Shown here in pieces: positions 8,755 to 17,081 of a stretch of 64,000 nucleotides of DNA. The translations under genes were made by a program, and so were the position numbers. How positions within the stretch are numbered: position 1 is the first letter of the stretch; every line of letters begins with the position of its first letter. The stretch comes from Bradyrhizobium sp. JYMT SZCCT0428 (lineage in GTDB: Bacteria; Pseudomonadota; Alphaproteobacteria; Rhizobiales; Xanthobacteraceae): the NCBI RefSeq assembly GCF_018131075.1, contig NZ_JAFCLS010000013.1, forward strand, positions 62,001 through 126,000, in the 5' to 3' direction. The notes below the pieces were generated by a model. It ran no database searches. It was not told where the DNA came from and saw only the letters and a program-made list of their open reading frames with translations.

Positions 8755-9996
8755 CTATGCCGAAGCGGGCATCGGCGCCGCTTGCGCCTTGTCCACGTTC
8801 GGATTCGCCTTGGGGAACGGCTTGAAGGTCATCGCAATCAGGAATGCGCCAAGTCCCATGGCCCAGGAGCCGACATACAGCCACGTGTAGCTGGCAAAGG
8901 TGTCGTAGATCAGACCGCCGGCCACCGGCCCCGTGGCCATGCCGAGGCTGCCCGCCATCGAGGTGCCGCCGATCACGGTGCCCATCATCTTCAACGGGAA
9001 ATTCTCGCGCACGATCGCGGCATATAACGGCATGGTACCGGCATAGATGAAGCCGAACACCGCCGCCACCGCATAGAACGCGGCGAGATCGCGCACGAAC
9101 ACATAGGCCAGCGCACCGAAGGCCTGCACCAGTAATCCGGCCACCAGAACACGCTTGGCGCCAAATTTGTCGCCGAGCAGGCCGAAGCCGATACGGCCGC
9201 CGAGGCCTGCGAAGCCTTCGAGGCTGTAGATCGAAACCGCCGCGATCAGCGGAATGCCGCAGCTAACGGCATAGCTCACCGTATGGATGATCGGTCCCGA
9301 ATGGGTGGCGCAGCAGAAGAAATTGGTCAGCAGCAGGATGATGAACTGCGGCGATCGCACCGCCTCGCCCACCGACATCTCCGCCTGCGGCCCGCCATTC
9401 GCGGGCGCCGTGGCGCTGGCGGCGGCAAGCGCCGGCGGACGCCGCACCAGCAGCGATACCGGAATCATGATGACGGCAACGATAAGGGCTACGATTTGCA
9501 GCGTCGTTCGCCAGTCATGGCCCGAGACCAGCCAGGCCACCAGCGGCGCCATGGTCATCGGCGCGATCCCCATGCCGGCCGACACCAACGAGACCGCAAG
9601 GCTCACGCGGGTGTCGAACCAGCCGGTGACGCAGGCCATCATCGGCGCCAGGATCGCCGCGATCGAGCCGCCGACCAGCACGCCGAAGATGAACTGGAAC
9701 GCCAGCAGCGAAGTCGCCTGGCTGGCGAGCAAAAAGCTTGCCGCGAGTACGGTCGATCCCGTCAGCACCACCGGCAACGGCCCGAACCGGTCGGACAGAT
9801 TGCCCCACAGCATGCTGCAGCACGCCATCGCCAGGAAGCCGATCGTCATCGCGCTCGATACGCCTGCGACCGACCAGCCGGTATCGCGCGTGATCGATTG
9901 CAGCAGCACCGGCAGGGAAAACATCGCCCCGACCGCGACGCAGCCCAGCGTGCCGCCGGCCGCGACGATCACCCAACGATAGCGAGAATGGTCCAT
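8755..9996 (-). CDS. MFS transporter, oxalate/formate antiporter-like
   Basis: Twelve-helix major facilitator of 413 residues in the inner membrane. Helix-rich repeats are separated near residue 190-215 by a hydrophilic Ala/Pro-rich loop. The loop WGNLSDRFGPLP after helix 2 matches the MFS RxGR-type motif, and GRIGFGLLGDKFGAKR repeats it in the second half. The overall pattern resembles monocarboxylate or formate/oxalate carriers, but the substrate is not deducible. I start at the ATG at 9996, preceded by CGGAG at 8 nt. It follows the GFA gene on the same strand, about 95 bp away, and may be independently transcribed. Confidence 0.83.
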   Translation of the reverse strand: MDHSRYRWVIVAAGGTLGCVAVGAMFSLPVLLQSITRDTGWSVAGVSSAMTIGFLAMACCSMLWGNLSDRFGPLPVVLTGSTVLAASFLLASQATSLLAFQFIFGVLVGGSIAAILAPMMACVTGWFDTRVSLAVSLVSAGMGIAPMTMAPLVAWLVSGHDWRTTLQIVALIVAVIMIPVSLLVRRPPALAAASATAPANGGPQAEMSVGEAVRSPQFIILLLTNFFCCATHSGPIIHTVSYAVSCGIPLIAAVSIYSLEGFAGLGGRIGFGLLGDKFGAKRVLVAGLLVQAFGALAYVFVRDLAAFYAVAAVFGFIYAGTMPLYAAIVRENFPLKMMGTVIGGTSMAGSLGMATGPVAGGLIYDTFASYTWLYVGSWAMGLGAFLIAMTFKPFPKANPNVDKAQAAPMPASA

Positions 9997-10091
9997 TACA
10001 AATCTCCGTTTTGGCGCTTCTTTGTTCAAGACGTACGAGAAGCGCCAAAGGCGACATGCCGCCGGATAATTTTTTAATGACCGTGGCCAGT

Positions 10092-10517
10092 TCAGGAACT
10101 GGCAGCAGGTGGCATCTTGTCGAATTTCGGCAACGCTGGATCGAGATCATCCCAGGCGTGGCCGCGCATCGCGTAGGTAACGACTTGCGGCTTGAACCGG
10201 CTGGGATCGTCGAGGCTCGCCGCATGCACGGTGAAGAGATCCGGCATCGCCGCAAATGTCAGATAGACCGGCGCCCCGCAGGCCGGGCAGAAACTGTGCG
10301 TCTTCACATTGCCGCTGTCGCCGACGACGTCGCAATGTGCCGCCCGGCCGTCCAGCTTCACGTCCTTCCTGCCCATGAAGGTCAGATAGGAGCCGTGCCC
10401 GGTACCGCTCCTGCGCTGACAGTCCTGGCATTGGCAGTGGTTCATGAAGACGGGCTCGGCGGAAATTTCATAGCGGATCGCGGCGCAGGCGCAGCCGCCG
10501 GTAAAAGCTTTGCTCAT
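10092..10517 (-). CDS. GFA family (glutathione-dependent formaldehyde-activating enzyme-like) zinc protein
   Basis: Protein of 141 residues with the GFA/CENP-V zinc-binding pattern: GGCACAAIRY (C9, C11), HCQCQDCQR (C28, C30, C33) and FCPACG around 77-80. Two structural/catalytic zinc sites are expected. Some members were reported to condense glutathione and formaldehyde, but most have no proven activity. The ATG at 10517 begins MSKAFTGG and has GGAAC a few bases upstream. It is the distal member of the same-strand run starting at the ArsR gene near 12.6 kb. Confidence 0.84.
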   Translation of the reverse strand: MSKAFTGGCACAAIRYEISAEPVFMNHCQCQDCQRRSGTGHGSYLTFMGRKDVKLDGRAAHCDVVGDSGNVKTHSFCPACGAPVYLTFAAMPDLFTVHAASLDDPSRFKPQVVTYAMRGHAWDDLDPALPKFDKMPPAASS

Positions 10518-10570
10518 GTTGTTCCTTTTCGTTGGGGTGATGCGAGGTAATCTGGATTTCGAGAGCAGGA

Positions 10571-10834
10571 TCAGCACTGGGCGACACCGTTTCGCCGGCG
10601 AGAGATCAGCTTGAGCCATGGCGCCAAATGGAATGCGCTCATCAACAAGTACATCGGGACCATTCCGCTCAGCGGCGCTGCACCCGAACACAACGCATCG
10701 AGCGATCCTCTGCCGTAGACGGAAGTCAGCAGCGCCATGATCGCAAACGTCGGCGCGGCGGTGAGGTATAGAAAATCGGCGGCGCCGATCGCGGCCGCGC
10801 GGGAGCCGCGTGTGACGACATGCGTCTCACTCAT
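10571..10834 (-). CDS. Small membrane protein of unknown function
   Basis: Protein of 87 residues that I do not recognise. Two hydrophobic segments are visible, roughly 14-36 (AAIGAADFLYLTAAPTFA and onward) and 52-72 (SGMVPMYLLMSAFHLAPW), with a basic C-terminus, so it is probably a two-helix inner-membrane protein. The ATG at 10834 is preceded by AGGAGAATAACC, a good ribosome site. Being between the DUF899 and GFA genes on the same strand, it is probably part of their operon. Confidence 0.65.
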   Translation of the reverse strand: MSETHVVTRGSRAAAIGAADFLYLTAAPTFAIMALLTSVYGRGSLDALCSGAAPLSGMVPMYLLMSAFHLAPWLKLISRRRNGVAQC

Positions 10835-10931
10835 GGTTATTCTCCTGCAGCAAAGCGCTGTTGCGCCCCTACCTGTCCGGGCACCGCTCGCGCAGCACGG
10901 TGCGCGAGCGGGTGATGCTTCACGTCTCAGG

Positions 10932-11678
10932 CTAGCCGGCTTGTTTCCGCATCGCGGCTTCGCCGGCGTCCGACACCTCGACCCATTTCTTGTCGGGCGC
11001 GGCGTCGGGGACATAGCTGTCGTGCCAGTTCCACCATTTGTAGGTCGGCGTCTGCGGAGTGCCTTTCGGAGAATCCTCCCAGACTTCCTGGCGGCCGAGC
11101 GGCGTGATGTCGAGGTAGTTCCAGGTGCCGCCCATCTGCTCGTCGCCGCGGTTGTTGATGAAGTAGGTCCGGAAAATCTTGTTGCCGTCGCGGACGAACA
11201 CGTTGGTGCCGTGCCATTCGTCGACGCCGAAGTCTTTGTCGAAGCTGTCGGTGATGGTGTACCAGGGCATCTTCCATTCCATCCGCTTCTTCAGCCGCGC
11301 GATGTCCGCCTGCGGCGCGCGCGAAACGAAGGCGAGCGTGGTGTCGCGGGCGTTCAAATGAGCGACGTGGGCGACCTGGTCAGCCACCATGGAGCAGCCG
11401 CGGCAGGCCTGTTCGGGCCAACCGTGGACGCCGGGCTCGAAGAAGGCACGGTAGACGATCAACTGGCGGCGGCCATCGAACACATCGGCCAGGCTCGCTT
11501 TGCCGCCGGGTCCTTCGAACGCGTAACTCTTATCCACCGCCATCCACGGCATCCGCCGGCGCTCGGCGGCCAGCGCATCACGGGCGCGGGTATTTGCCTT
11601 CTCCTTCACCAGCATCTGCTGACGTGCGGCTTCCCACTCCTGTGCCGAAACGACATGAGTCTTCATTGCTAGAGTCAT
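10932..11678 (-). CDS. DUF899 thioredoxin-like protein
   Basis: Cytosolic protein of 248 residues of the DUF899 family, which has a thioredoxin-like fold. A CRGC motif (C92-C95) sits in EQACRGCSMVAD where the redox pair is expected. The N-terminus (EWEAARQQMLVKEKANTRARD) and the C-terminal YKWWNWHDSY are typical of the family. The ATG at 11678 has AGGAGG six bases upstream, an ideal ribosome site, and is preferred over the ATG at 11666. It is downstream of the ArsR and SRPBCC genes and likely co-regulated. Its natural substrate is not known. Confidence 0.85.
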   Translation of the reverse strand: MTLAMKTHVVSAQEWEAARQQMLVKEKANTRARDALAAERRRMPWMAVDKSYAFEGPGGKASLADVFDGRRQLIVYRAFFEPGVHGWPEQACRGCSMVADQVAHVAHLNARDTTLAFVSRAPQADIARLKKRMEWKMPWYTITDSFDKDFGVDEWHGTNVFVRDGNKIFRTYFINNRGDEQMGGTWNYLDITPLGRQEVWEDSPKGTPQTPTYKWWNWHDSYVPDAAPDKKWVEVSDAGEAAMRKQAG

Positions 11679-11729
11679 AGCTAGCCTCCTGTTGGTTGCG
11701 GTGCTTGCGTTACGCGTCGTGCTGCGGCG

Positions 11730-12260
11730 TCAGGCCGGAAGCCGCCGGTCGTATTCGTCTCGCAGACGACTCCAGCCTTGCCAGAACGGCGCTGGCTCCT
11801 TGCCCGATGCGCGGGCGACCAGGACATCGAGGTGCATATGCCAGCCGGCGCCGACCTTGAGCAGGGTCGAGCGATCGGGCAGGCGGCGATGGATCACCGT
11901 CAGCAGCACGCCCTGCCCCTTTGGCTCCAATTCAAACGTCACGTCGCCGCTGTTGTTCCAGGCGATGGAAAGCTTGCGCATCGGATCGAGTTCGGTGATC
12001 CGGCTTTGCATGCGGTGCTCAACGGGGAAATCGGCCGGCCGCGGGCTTGGCGGATCGTTGAGCTCGCCGTTGCGCCAGACGAATTCGAAGGGTGCACCGA
12101 CCTTCATCTCCATCGCGCCTGCCGCCAGCCATTTGCGGCGCAGCTCGCTGTCGGTGAGATAGGCCCAGATGCGCTCGATCGGACCGGGCAACAGCCGCTG
12201 GATCTTCAGCGTGGTGGGTTCGATCAGCGTGCCGTAAGCATCGGGTGTCTTCGCATCCAT
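11730..12260 (-). CDS. SRPBCC (AHSA1-like) protein paired with ArsR
   Basis: START/Bet-v-1 fold protein of 176 residues. IERIWAYLTDSELRRKWLAAG near 28-48 is the AHSA1 N-terminal signature, and the C-terminal GWHMHLDVLVARASG helix closes the hydrophobic cavity. Such proteins bind a small hydrophobic ligand or act as co-chaperones; in genomes they often sit beside an ArsR repressor, as here (12 bp gap). The following DUF899 gene begins 52 bp downstream. No catalytic residues can be assigned. Confidence 0.84.
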   Translation of the reverse strand: MDAKTPDAYGTLIEPTTLKIQRLLPGPIERIWAYLTDSELRRKWLAAGAMEMKVGAPFEFVWRNGELNDPPSPRPADFPVEHRMQSRITELDPMRKLSIAWNNSGDVTFELEPKGQGVLLTVIHRRLPDRSTLLKVGAGWHMHLDVLVARASGKEPAPFWQGWSRLRDEYDRRLPA

Positions 12261-12272
12261 CGTTCCACTCCT

Positions 12273-12626
12273 TCACGTCTTGCTTTTGTTTGCCGCCGCT
12301 TCGTCTTCGGCGCGCAACAGGGATTCCAGCGTGTCGAGTTTTTCATTCCAGAAGCGTTCGTAACGCCGCAGCCACTCATTGGCTTCGGCGAGCCGCGCCG
12401 CTTGCAGGCGGCACAGATGAGTTCGGCCCTGGATCGTGCGCGTCACAAGGCCGGCACTCTCGAGCACCCGCACATGTTTGGAAGCGCCCGCGAAACTCAT
12501 GCTGAACGGGGTCGCCAGTTCCCCGATCGTGAGTTCGCGTTCCGCGAGCTGGCCGAGCATCGCCCGTCGGGTCGGGTCGGCCAGCGCATGAAAGACGGCA
12601 TCAAGATGGGCTTGTTGTTCAACCAT
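12273..12626 (-). CDS. ArsR-family repressor (non-metal type)
   Basis: Winged-helix repressor of 117 residues. FHALADPTRRAML opens the domain, and the recognition region reads MSFAGASKHVRVLESAGLVTR. The ELCVCDL metal box of ArsR/SmtB is absent, so the ligand is probably not a metal. The frame allows an ATG at 12638, but that codon overlaps a -10 element, so I prefer the ATG at 12626, which would make the mRNA nearly leaderless. It heads a same-strand run (SRPBCC, DUF899, small membrane protein, GFA) and probably represses it and itself. Confidence 0.83.
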   Translation of the reverse strand: MVEQQAHLDAVFHALADPTRRAMLGQLAERELTIGELATPFSMSFAGASKHVRVLESAGLVTRTIQGRTHLCRLQAARLAEANEWLRRYERFWNEKLDTLESLLRAEDEAAANKSKT

Positions 12627-12633
12627 GTGGTTT

Positions 12634-12671
12634 AACATAGTCGCCCGAAGTGAATTGTCAACCGATCGGTT
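12634..12671 (-). promoter_or_regulatory. Promoter and palindromic operator of the ArsR operon
   Basis: On the minus strand TTGACA (12656-12661) is followed after 16 bp by TATGTT (12634-12639). A perfect 12-bp palindrome, AACCGATCGGTT, at 12660-12671 abuts the -35 box, as expected for an autorepressor site. The predicted transcript start is about 12627, one base from the ATG at 12626. Confidence 0.6.
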
Positions 12672-12706
12672 TAACTTCTTTGTGATCGAGTTCTGGGGTT
12701 CCGAGG

Positions 12707-13792
12707 CTAGCCGTCCGGCACAGTGTAGACGTCGCAGGGAGCGGCGATGCCGCGCAGCGGATGCGTTCCGAGCGGGATCAACTTTGCGGTGGTCTCGGCG
12801 GCGACCGCACCGGAAATCAAAACCGTCCGGCCGAGCGGCCGGCAAAGCCCTTCGAGCCGACTGACCAGATTGACGGCGGGACCGATCGCGGTGAAATCCA
12901 GCCGGTCCGCCGCGCCGACATTGCCCCAAAGGATTTCGCCGAGATGCAGCGCCGCGCCAAACGCCAGCGATGGCAACCCCTGCTCTCGCCTGATCCCATC
13001 AAGATGCGCCATGCCGGCTTGCGCCGATGTAACTGCACGAAGCGCCGCGTTGCAGGCATCGCCGAGTTTTTCCCCAGTGACTGGAAAGATCGCCAGCATG
13101 CCGTCACCGATGAATTTCAGCACCTCGCCGCCAAAGGCGTGAACGGCGCCGGCCATGCAATCGAACCAGGCATCGAGCGCGGTGATGACCGCCGAGGGAG
13201 GATTGCTTTCGGACAGAGCAGTGAAGCCGCGCAAATCGGCGTACAGCAACGCGGCACGGATGGTTTCGCCGACATCGCGCCGCAGCGGTCCCGCCAAAAC
13301 GCGCGCCGCACTACGCCGGCCGAGATAGGCCTCGAGCGTTGCGGTCAGCGTCGCGCGCGCTGAAAGGGCTGCGAGTGGTGCTGCGGCAAAACGGGCGACC
13401 TCGCGCAGCCGACCGATCTCGGATTCCGCGAACGGGTGCGGAGCGATCCAGCCAAGCACAGGTCCATCTGGTCCCGCGCCCACGACGTCTTCATGCACCA
13501 TTCCGCCCGTGAGCCCGGCCAGCCAACGTCGACCTGCATCGCCAGCGGAATCCTTCTGTCCTGCACCTGCCGGCGCAAAACCCACCGCCTCGATCACCAC
13601 GCCGTTCTCGGCCCGCCACAACCACGTGCGGCGCGCAATGATCGGATGCGGAACCGCGAGCGTCAGGGCACCGCCGGCGAGCGGCAGATTATCAGCGATC
13701 AAATGCGCACCGAGTTCGGCAAGGAACCGGTCCGCACCCGGTGAAGCGCCCGCCGCATCCACCAGCCATGTCAGCGTCGAATTGAGTTGCAT
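12707..13792 (-). CDS. Class III adenylate cyclase with N-terminal sensor region
   Basis: Soluble protein of 361 residues. The cyclase catalytic domain spans about 175-355. Metal-binding aspartates are D186 (YADLRGF) and D230 (IGDGML), the adenine-selecting pair is K226 (EVLKFIGD) and D299 (RLDFTAIG), and the transition-state residues are N308 and R312 (NLVSRLE). All are present, so it should be an active ATP cyclase. The N-terminal 170 residues lack membrane segments and resemble no domain I can name, probably a sensor. The ATG at 13792 is the last sensible start; its ribosome site is weak. Cyclic AMP made here could act on CRP-type regulators. Confidence 0.82.
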   Translation of the reverse strand: MQLNSTLTWLVDAAGASPGADRFLAELGAHLIADNLPLAGGALTLAVPHPIIARRTWLWRAENGVVIEAVGFAPAGAGQKDSAGDAGRRWLAGLTGGMVHEDVVGAGPDGPVLGWIAPHPFAESEIGRLREVARFAAAPLAALSARATLTATLEAYLGRRSAARVLAGPLRRDVGETIRAALLYADLRGFTALSESNPPSAVITALDAWFDCMAGAVHAFGGEVLKFIGDGMLAIFPVTGEKLGDACNAALRAVTSAQAGMAHLDGIRREQGLPSLAFGAALHLGEILWGNVGAADRLDFTAIGPAVNLVSRLEGLCRPLGRTVLISGAVAAETTAKLIPLGTHPLRGIAAPCDVYTVPDG

Positions 13793-13910
13793 GGGCCGAT
13801 CATGTGGCAGCGGCGCATCATTGTCATCAACCGCCCTTGGTAAATCCGCCCGCGGGCATATGTTCGCATCGGTTGCACCTTCTTCATGCCAACGATCAAC
13901 GAGGTTTTCG

Positions 13911-14369
13911 ATGACTGAAGCGTTCGTCGTCCAGCGCGAGACCCACATTGCGGCGCCCCGCGCCAGCGTGTTCGCCTTCCTCACCGATCCCGACAAGATC
14001 GTGCAGTGGATGGGCACCGAGGCGACGACGCAGATGCATCCGGGCGGACTCTATCTCCTGAAAGGCGTCGGCAGCGCCACGGCGCGCGGCGCGTTTCGTG
14101 AAGTCGTGCCGGTGCACCGCCTCGCCTACAGTTTTGGTTGGGAAACCAACGACGAGGTGCCGCCGGGATCAAGCCTGATCGAAATCGATCTGATCGAGAA
14201 GGATGGCGGCACGCTGCTGCGCATGACCCATAGCGGCCTTCCCAACGAGGCGACCCGCGCCAGCCATGACAAGGGTTGGGCGCATTATCTCGGCCGGCTG
14301 ACATCAGCCGCCGCCGGCCGCGATCCTGGTCCCGATCGGGGCCCGAACGGCACGCGCGGCGCGGCGTGA
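13911..14369 (+). CDS. SRPBCC (AHSA1-like) protein
   Basis: START-fold protein of 152 residues. The N-terminus VVQRETHIAAPRASVFAFL and the loop DKIVQWMGTEA are the AHSA1 signature; MTHSGLPNE and the helix SHDKGWAHYL follow. The last 20 residues are Gly/Pro/Arg rich and look unstructured. GAGG lies six bases before the ATG. It diverges from the cyclase gene and converges with the LysR gene. No regulator of the ArsR type is next to it, unlike the other SRPBCC genes in this window. Confidence 0.82.
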   Translation: MTEAFVVQRETHIAAPRASVFAFLTDPDKIVQWMGTEATTQMHPGGLYLLKGVGSATARGAFREVVPVHRLAYSFGWETNDEVPPGSSLIEIDLIEKDGGTLLRMTHSGLPNEATRASHDKGWAHYLGRLTSAAAGRDPGPDRGPNGTRGAA

Positions 14370-14394
14370 TCCATCCTGCACGTCAATCCATTCT

Positions 14395-15300
14395 TCACCG
14401 CCATTCGGAATGGCGTTCCTGCGCCAGCATGCCGGTGATCCAGTCAACAAAGGCGATGATTTCCGGATTGGCGCGATCCTCGCGGCGATAGAGCAATCGG
14501 TGAGCGACGGCAGGAATGCCGAGCGGCCCGAAAGGCATGATCAACGCGCCTCGGCGCAGATGGTCACCCGCCTGCAAGGTCGATTCGAGAGCGAGGCCCA
14601 GCCCGTCCGCGGCGACCGCAAGTGCAAGATGGGCCCGGTCGAACTGCAGGCCGCGCGGATTGAGCGGCACCAGCCGCGCATGCCTGGCCGACCACTGGTC
14701 CCACGGCACCACGCAACGCAGCGAGTGGATCAGCGGCACGCGGGCGATATCGGCAGGGCTCGTCAATCGGTGCTCGTCGACGAAGCTCGCGCTCGCCAGC
14801 GGCACGATCAACTCCTCGACGAGCGGCACCGCCTCGCAGGATTCCGGCACCGGACGCGCATACTGGATATCGACCAGAATGCCGTCCTGGCCGAGCCGCG
14901 CCGGCTCGTGACTGGCGTAGAGCGCAATGTCGATCGCCGGGTGCTCGCGCAGGAACTGGCCGAGCCGTGGCACCAGCCAAAGCGTCGCGAAGCTTGGCGA
15001 GGCGTGGATCGGGAGCCGGCGCACGCCGGCGCCGGAGGCGACACGGCTGGTTGCGGTCACGAGCCGGGCGAAGCTCTCGCCTATCGATGCGCTGTAGGTC
15101 AGCGCCTCCTCGGTCGGAATGACAGTGCGCTTGACGCGCAGGAACAGCGGGCGCCCCAGCGTGCCTTCCAGCGCGCGCATCTGATGGCTGATCGCCGAAG
15201 GCGTCAGGTTCAACAGCCTGGCTGCACCGACAAAGCTGCCGGTTTCCATCACGGCGCGGAAGGTCAGCAGCCACTGCAGGGGCGGCAACTCGCCAATCAT
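14395..15300 (-). CDS. LysR-family regulator, GcvA-like
   Basis: Transcription factor of 301 residues. The N-terminal winged helix covers about 8-66 (FRAVMETGSFVGAARLLNLTPSAISHQMRALE) and the periplasmic-binding-like effector domain about 95-295. The HTH resembles the GcvA/AmpR group. It faces away from the oxidoreductase gene at 15586, with overlapping inverted repeats in between, so it most likely controls that gene and the TRAP transporter behind it. The effector is unknown. Nothing else was found in the 285 bp between the two genes. Confidence 0.87.
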   Translation of the reverse strand: MIGELPPLQWLLTFRAVMETGSFVGAARLLNLTPSAISHQMRALEGTLGRPLFLRVKRTVIPTEEALTYSASIGESFARLVTATSRVASGAGVRRLPIHASPSFATLWLVPRLGQFLREHPAIDIALYASHEPARLGQDGILVDIQYARPVPESCEAVPLVEELIVPLASASFVDEHRLTSPADIARVPLIHSLRCVVPWDQWSARHARLVPLNPRGLQFDRAHLALAVAADGLGLALESTLQAGDHLRRGALIMPFGPLGIPAVAHRLLYRREDRANPEIIAFVDWITGMLAQERHSEWR

Positions 15301-15375
15301 TGACGAATACGGCTCATCGATTCAGGCATCCTTATTCGCTTTTATTGCTCCATTTGCTCATGCTAGCACGCAGAA

Positions 15376-15406
15376 ATGAGGAATGCAGCTCATCAAATGA
15401 AGCTGC
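15376..15406. promoter_or_regulatory. Overlapping inverted repeats upstream of the oxidoreductase/TRAP genes
   Basis: ATGAG-N8-CTCAT (15376-15393) overlaps GCAGCT-N10-AGCTGC (15385-15406). They lie between the divergent LysR and oxidoreductase genes, about 75 bp from the LysR start, where a LysR-type regulator would bind. A canonical T-N11-A core is not clear. Confidence 0.4.
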
Positions 15407-15585
15407 TGACGATCGGGAAGAGACGTCACCCGCCATAGTGGGGGCTGACATCGGCAGGCGGCGCAAGCCCCTGGTGATCGCTGTACGCCGCCAAGTAGGC
15501 GGAACGGCATGGCTGTTTCCGTCGATTCCTCACTGGATGAGGCTGGCCCGATCATCGATCGGCCGAAGGCGGAAGGCGCACCAAC

Positions 15586-16944
15586 ATGAACCTGCATCGC
15601 ATGCTCCTGGAACGGAAGGCGGCCGGACGGCCGGTCACGGTCGCCATCATCGGCGCCGGAAAATTCGGAACGATGTTCCTCTCGCAGGCCCGCAACACCG
15701 ACGGCATGCACATCGTCGGCGTCGCCGACCTCAACACCGCGCGCGCCCGCTCGCAGTTGCAGCTCGCCTGCTGGCCGCAGGAGCAATATGCGGCCGCCTC
15801 GATCGAGGACGCGCTCAAGAATGGCGCGACGCATATCACCGACGATGGTGACAAGCTGGTCACCCATCCCGGAGTCGAGGTCGTCATCGAAGCGACGGGC
15901 GATCCCGGTGCCGGCATCCGCTTCGCGCTGAAAGCGATCGAGCACGGCAAACACATCATCATGGTCAATGTCGAAGCCGACGCCGTCGCCGGCCCGATCC
16001 TGGCCCGCAAGGCGAGCGCGGCCGGCGTGGTCTATTCGCTCGCGTGGGGGGACCAGCCGGCGCTGATCGCCGACCATGTCGACTGGGCGCGCGCCGCGGG
16101 CTTCAAGGTGGTGTCGGCCGGCAAAGGCACGCGCTACCACCCGACCTACCACCAGTCGACCCCCGACACGGTCTGGGACATCCTCGACAAGTACATGAAG
16201 ATCAAGGATCGCAACTCGATCAATCCGAAGATGTTCAACAGCTTCGTCGACGGCACCAAATCGGGCATCGAGATGACCGCCGTCTGCAATGCGACCGGCC
16301 TTCATGCGCAGGCAAACGGCCTCTCCTTCCCGCCGGCGACACGTTTCGAGCACGCCGAGATATGCAAGCCGAAATCGGACGGCGGCGTCCTGGAGCGCAG
16401 CGGCGTTACCGAGGTCACCTCCTCCGTCTACCGCGACGGCACCGATGTCCCCAACAGCCTCGTCATGGGGACCTATGTCGTGTTCGAGAGCGATAGCGCC
16501 TATAGCGAGGAGTGCTTCCGCGAGTACAGCATGCTGCCGGACAAGACCGGCAAGTATTCCTGCCTGTACCGGCCGATCCACATGATCGGGCTTGAACTCG
16601 GCATCTCGGTCGCCTCCGCCGCCCTGCGCAAGGAGCCGACGGGCGCGCCGATCATGTTCAACTCGGATGTCGTCGCCACCGCCAAGCGCGCGCTCAAAGC
16701 CGGCGAGATGCTGGACGGCGAAGGCGGCTTCTGCGTCTGGGGCAAGCAGACACCCGCCTCGGCCTCGCTCGATGAAGGTTACCTGCCGCTCGGGCTCGCC
16801 CACAACGTCAAGCTCAAGACCGACATCGCCGAAGGCCAGCGCCTGAAATGGAGCGATGTCGCGTACGACCCCGCCAATCTCGCCGTAAAAGTCCGGCGCG
16901 AGATGGAGGCCGCCTTCGCGCGCCCCAACACCCGCGTCGCCTGA
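15586..16944 (+). CDS. NAD(P)-dependent oxidoreductase with C-terminal SAF-like domain (homoserine dehydrogenase-like)
   Basis: Cytosolic dehydrogenase of 452 residues. A Rossmann fold begins at VAIIGAGKFGTMF (19-31), followed by VVIEATGDPGAGIRFALKAIEHGKHI near 107-132 as in the homoserine-dehydrogenase NAD-binding family. The C-terminal part (about 350-440, SVASAALRKEPTGAPI onward) resembles an SAF domain. It lies just upstream of a TRAP transporter and opposite a LysR gene, so it probably oxidises the compound that the transporter brings in. The exact substrate is not evident. An ATG at 15586 follows GCACCAAC; the ribosome site is weak. Confidence 0.75.
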   Translation: MNLHRMLLERKAAGRPVTVAIIGAGKFGTMFLSQARNTDGMHIVGVADLNTARARSQLQLACWPQEQYAAASIEDALKNGATHITDDGDKLVTHPGVEVVIEATGDPGAGIRFALKAIEHGKHIIMVNVEADAVAGPILARKASAAGVVYSLAWGDQPALIADHVDWARAAGFKVVSAGKGTRYHPTYHQSTPDTVWDILDKYMKIKDRNSINPKMFNSFVDGTKSGIEMTAVCNATGLHAQANGLSFPPATRFEHAEICKPKSDGGVLERSGVTEVTSSVYRDGTDVPNSLVMGTYVVFESDSAYSEECFREYSMLPDKTGKYSCLYRPIHMIGLELGISVASAALRKEPTGAPIMFNSDVVATAKRALKAGEMLDGEGGFCVWGKQTPASASLDEGYLPLGLAHNVKLKTDIAEGQRLKWSDVAYDPANLAVKVRREMEAAFARPNTRVA

Positions 16945-17081
16945 CCGACTTCATGACGGGGTGCGCCGTGGCGCCCCGTCATCGCCGCAGAGCCCGAACA
17001 ACGGGCCGAACCACAACCGAGGAGGACTAACCATGACGACCAAGGGACGAAGCTGTCTTTCCCGGCGCGGCGCTGATCAGC

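Noticed and set aside
10086..10103. GCCAGTTC/GAACTGGC hairpin at the end of the GFA gene as a terminator
   Set aside because: It overlaps the stop codon and the downstream run on that strand is A-rich, not U-rich.
15358..16803. Minus-strand 481-codon frame over the oxidoreductase
   Set aside because: Shadow frame; the plus strand carries a clear NAD-binding protein over the same region.
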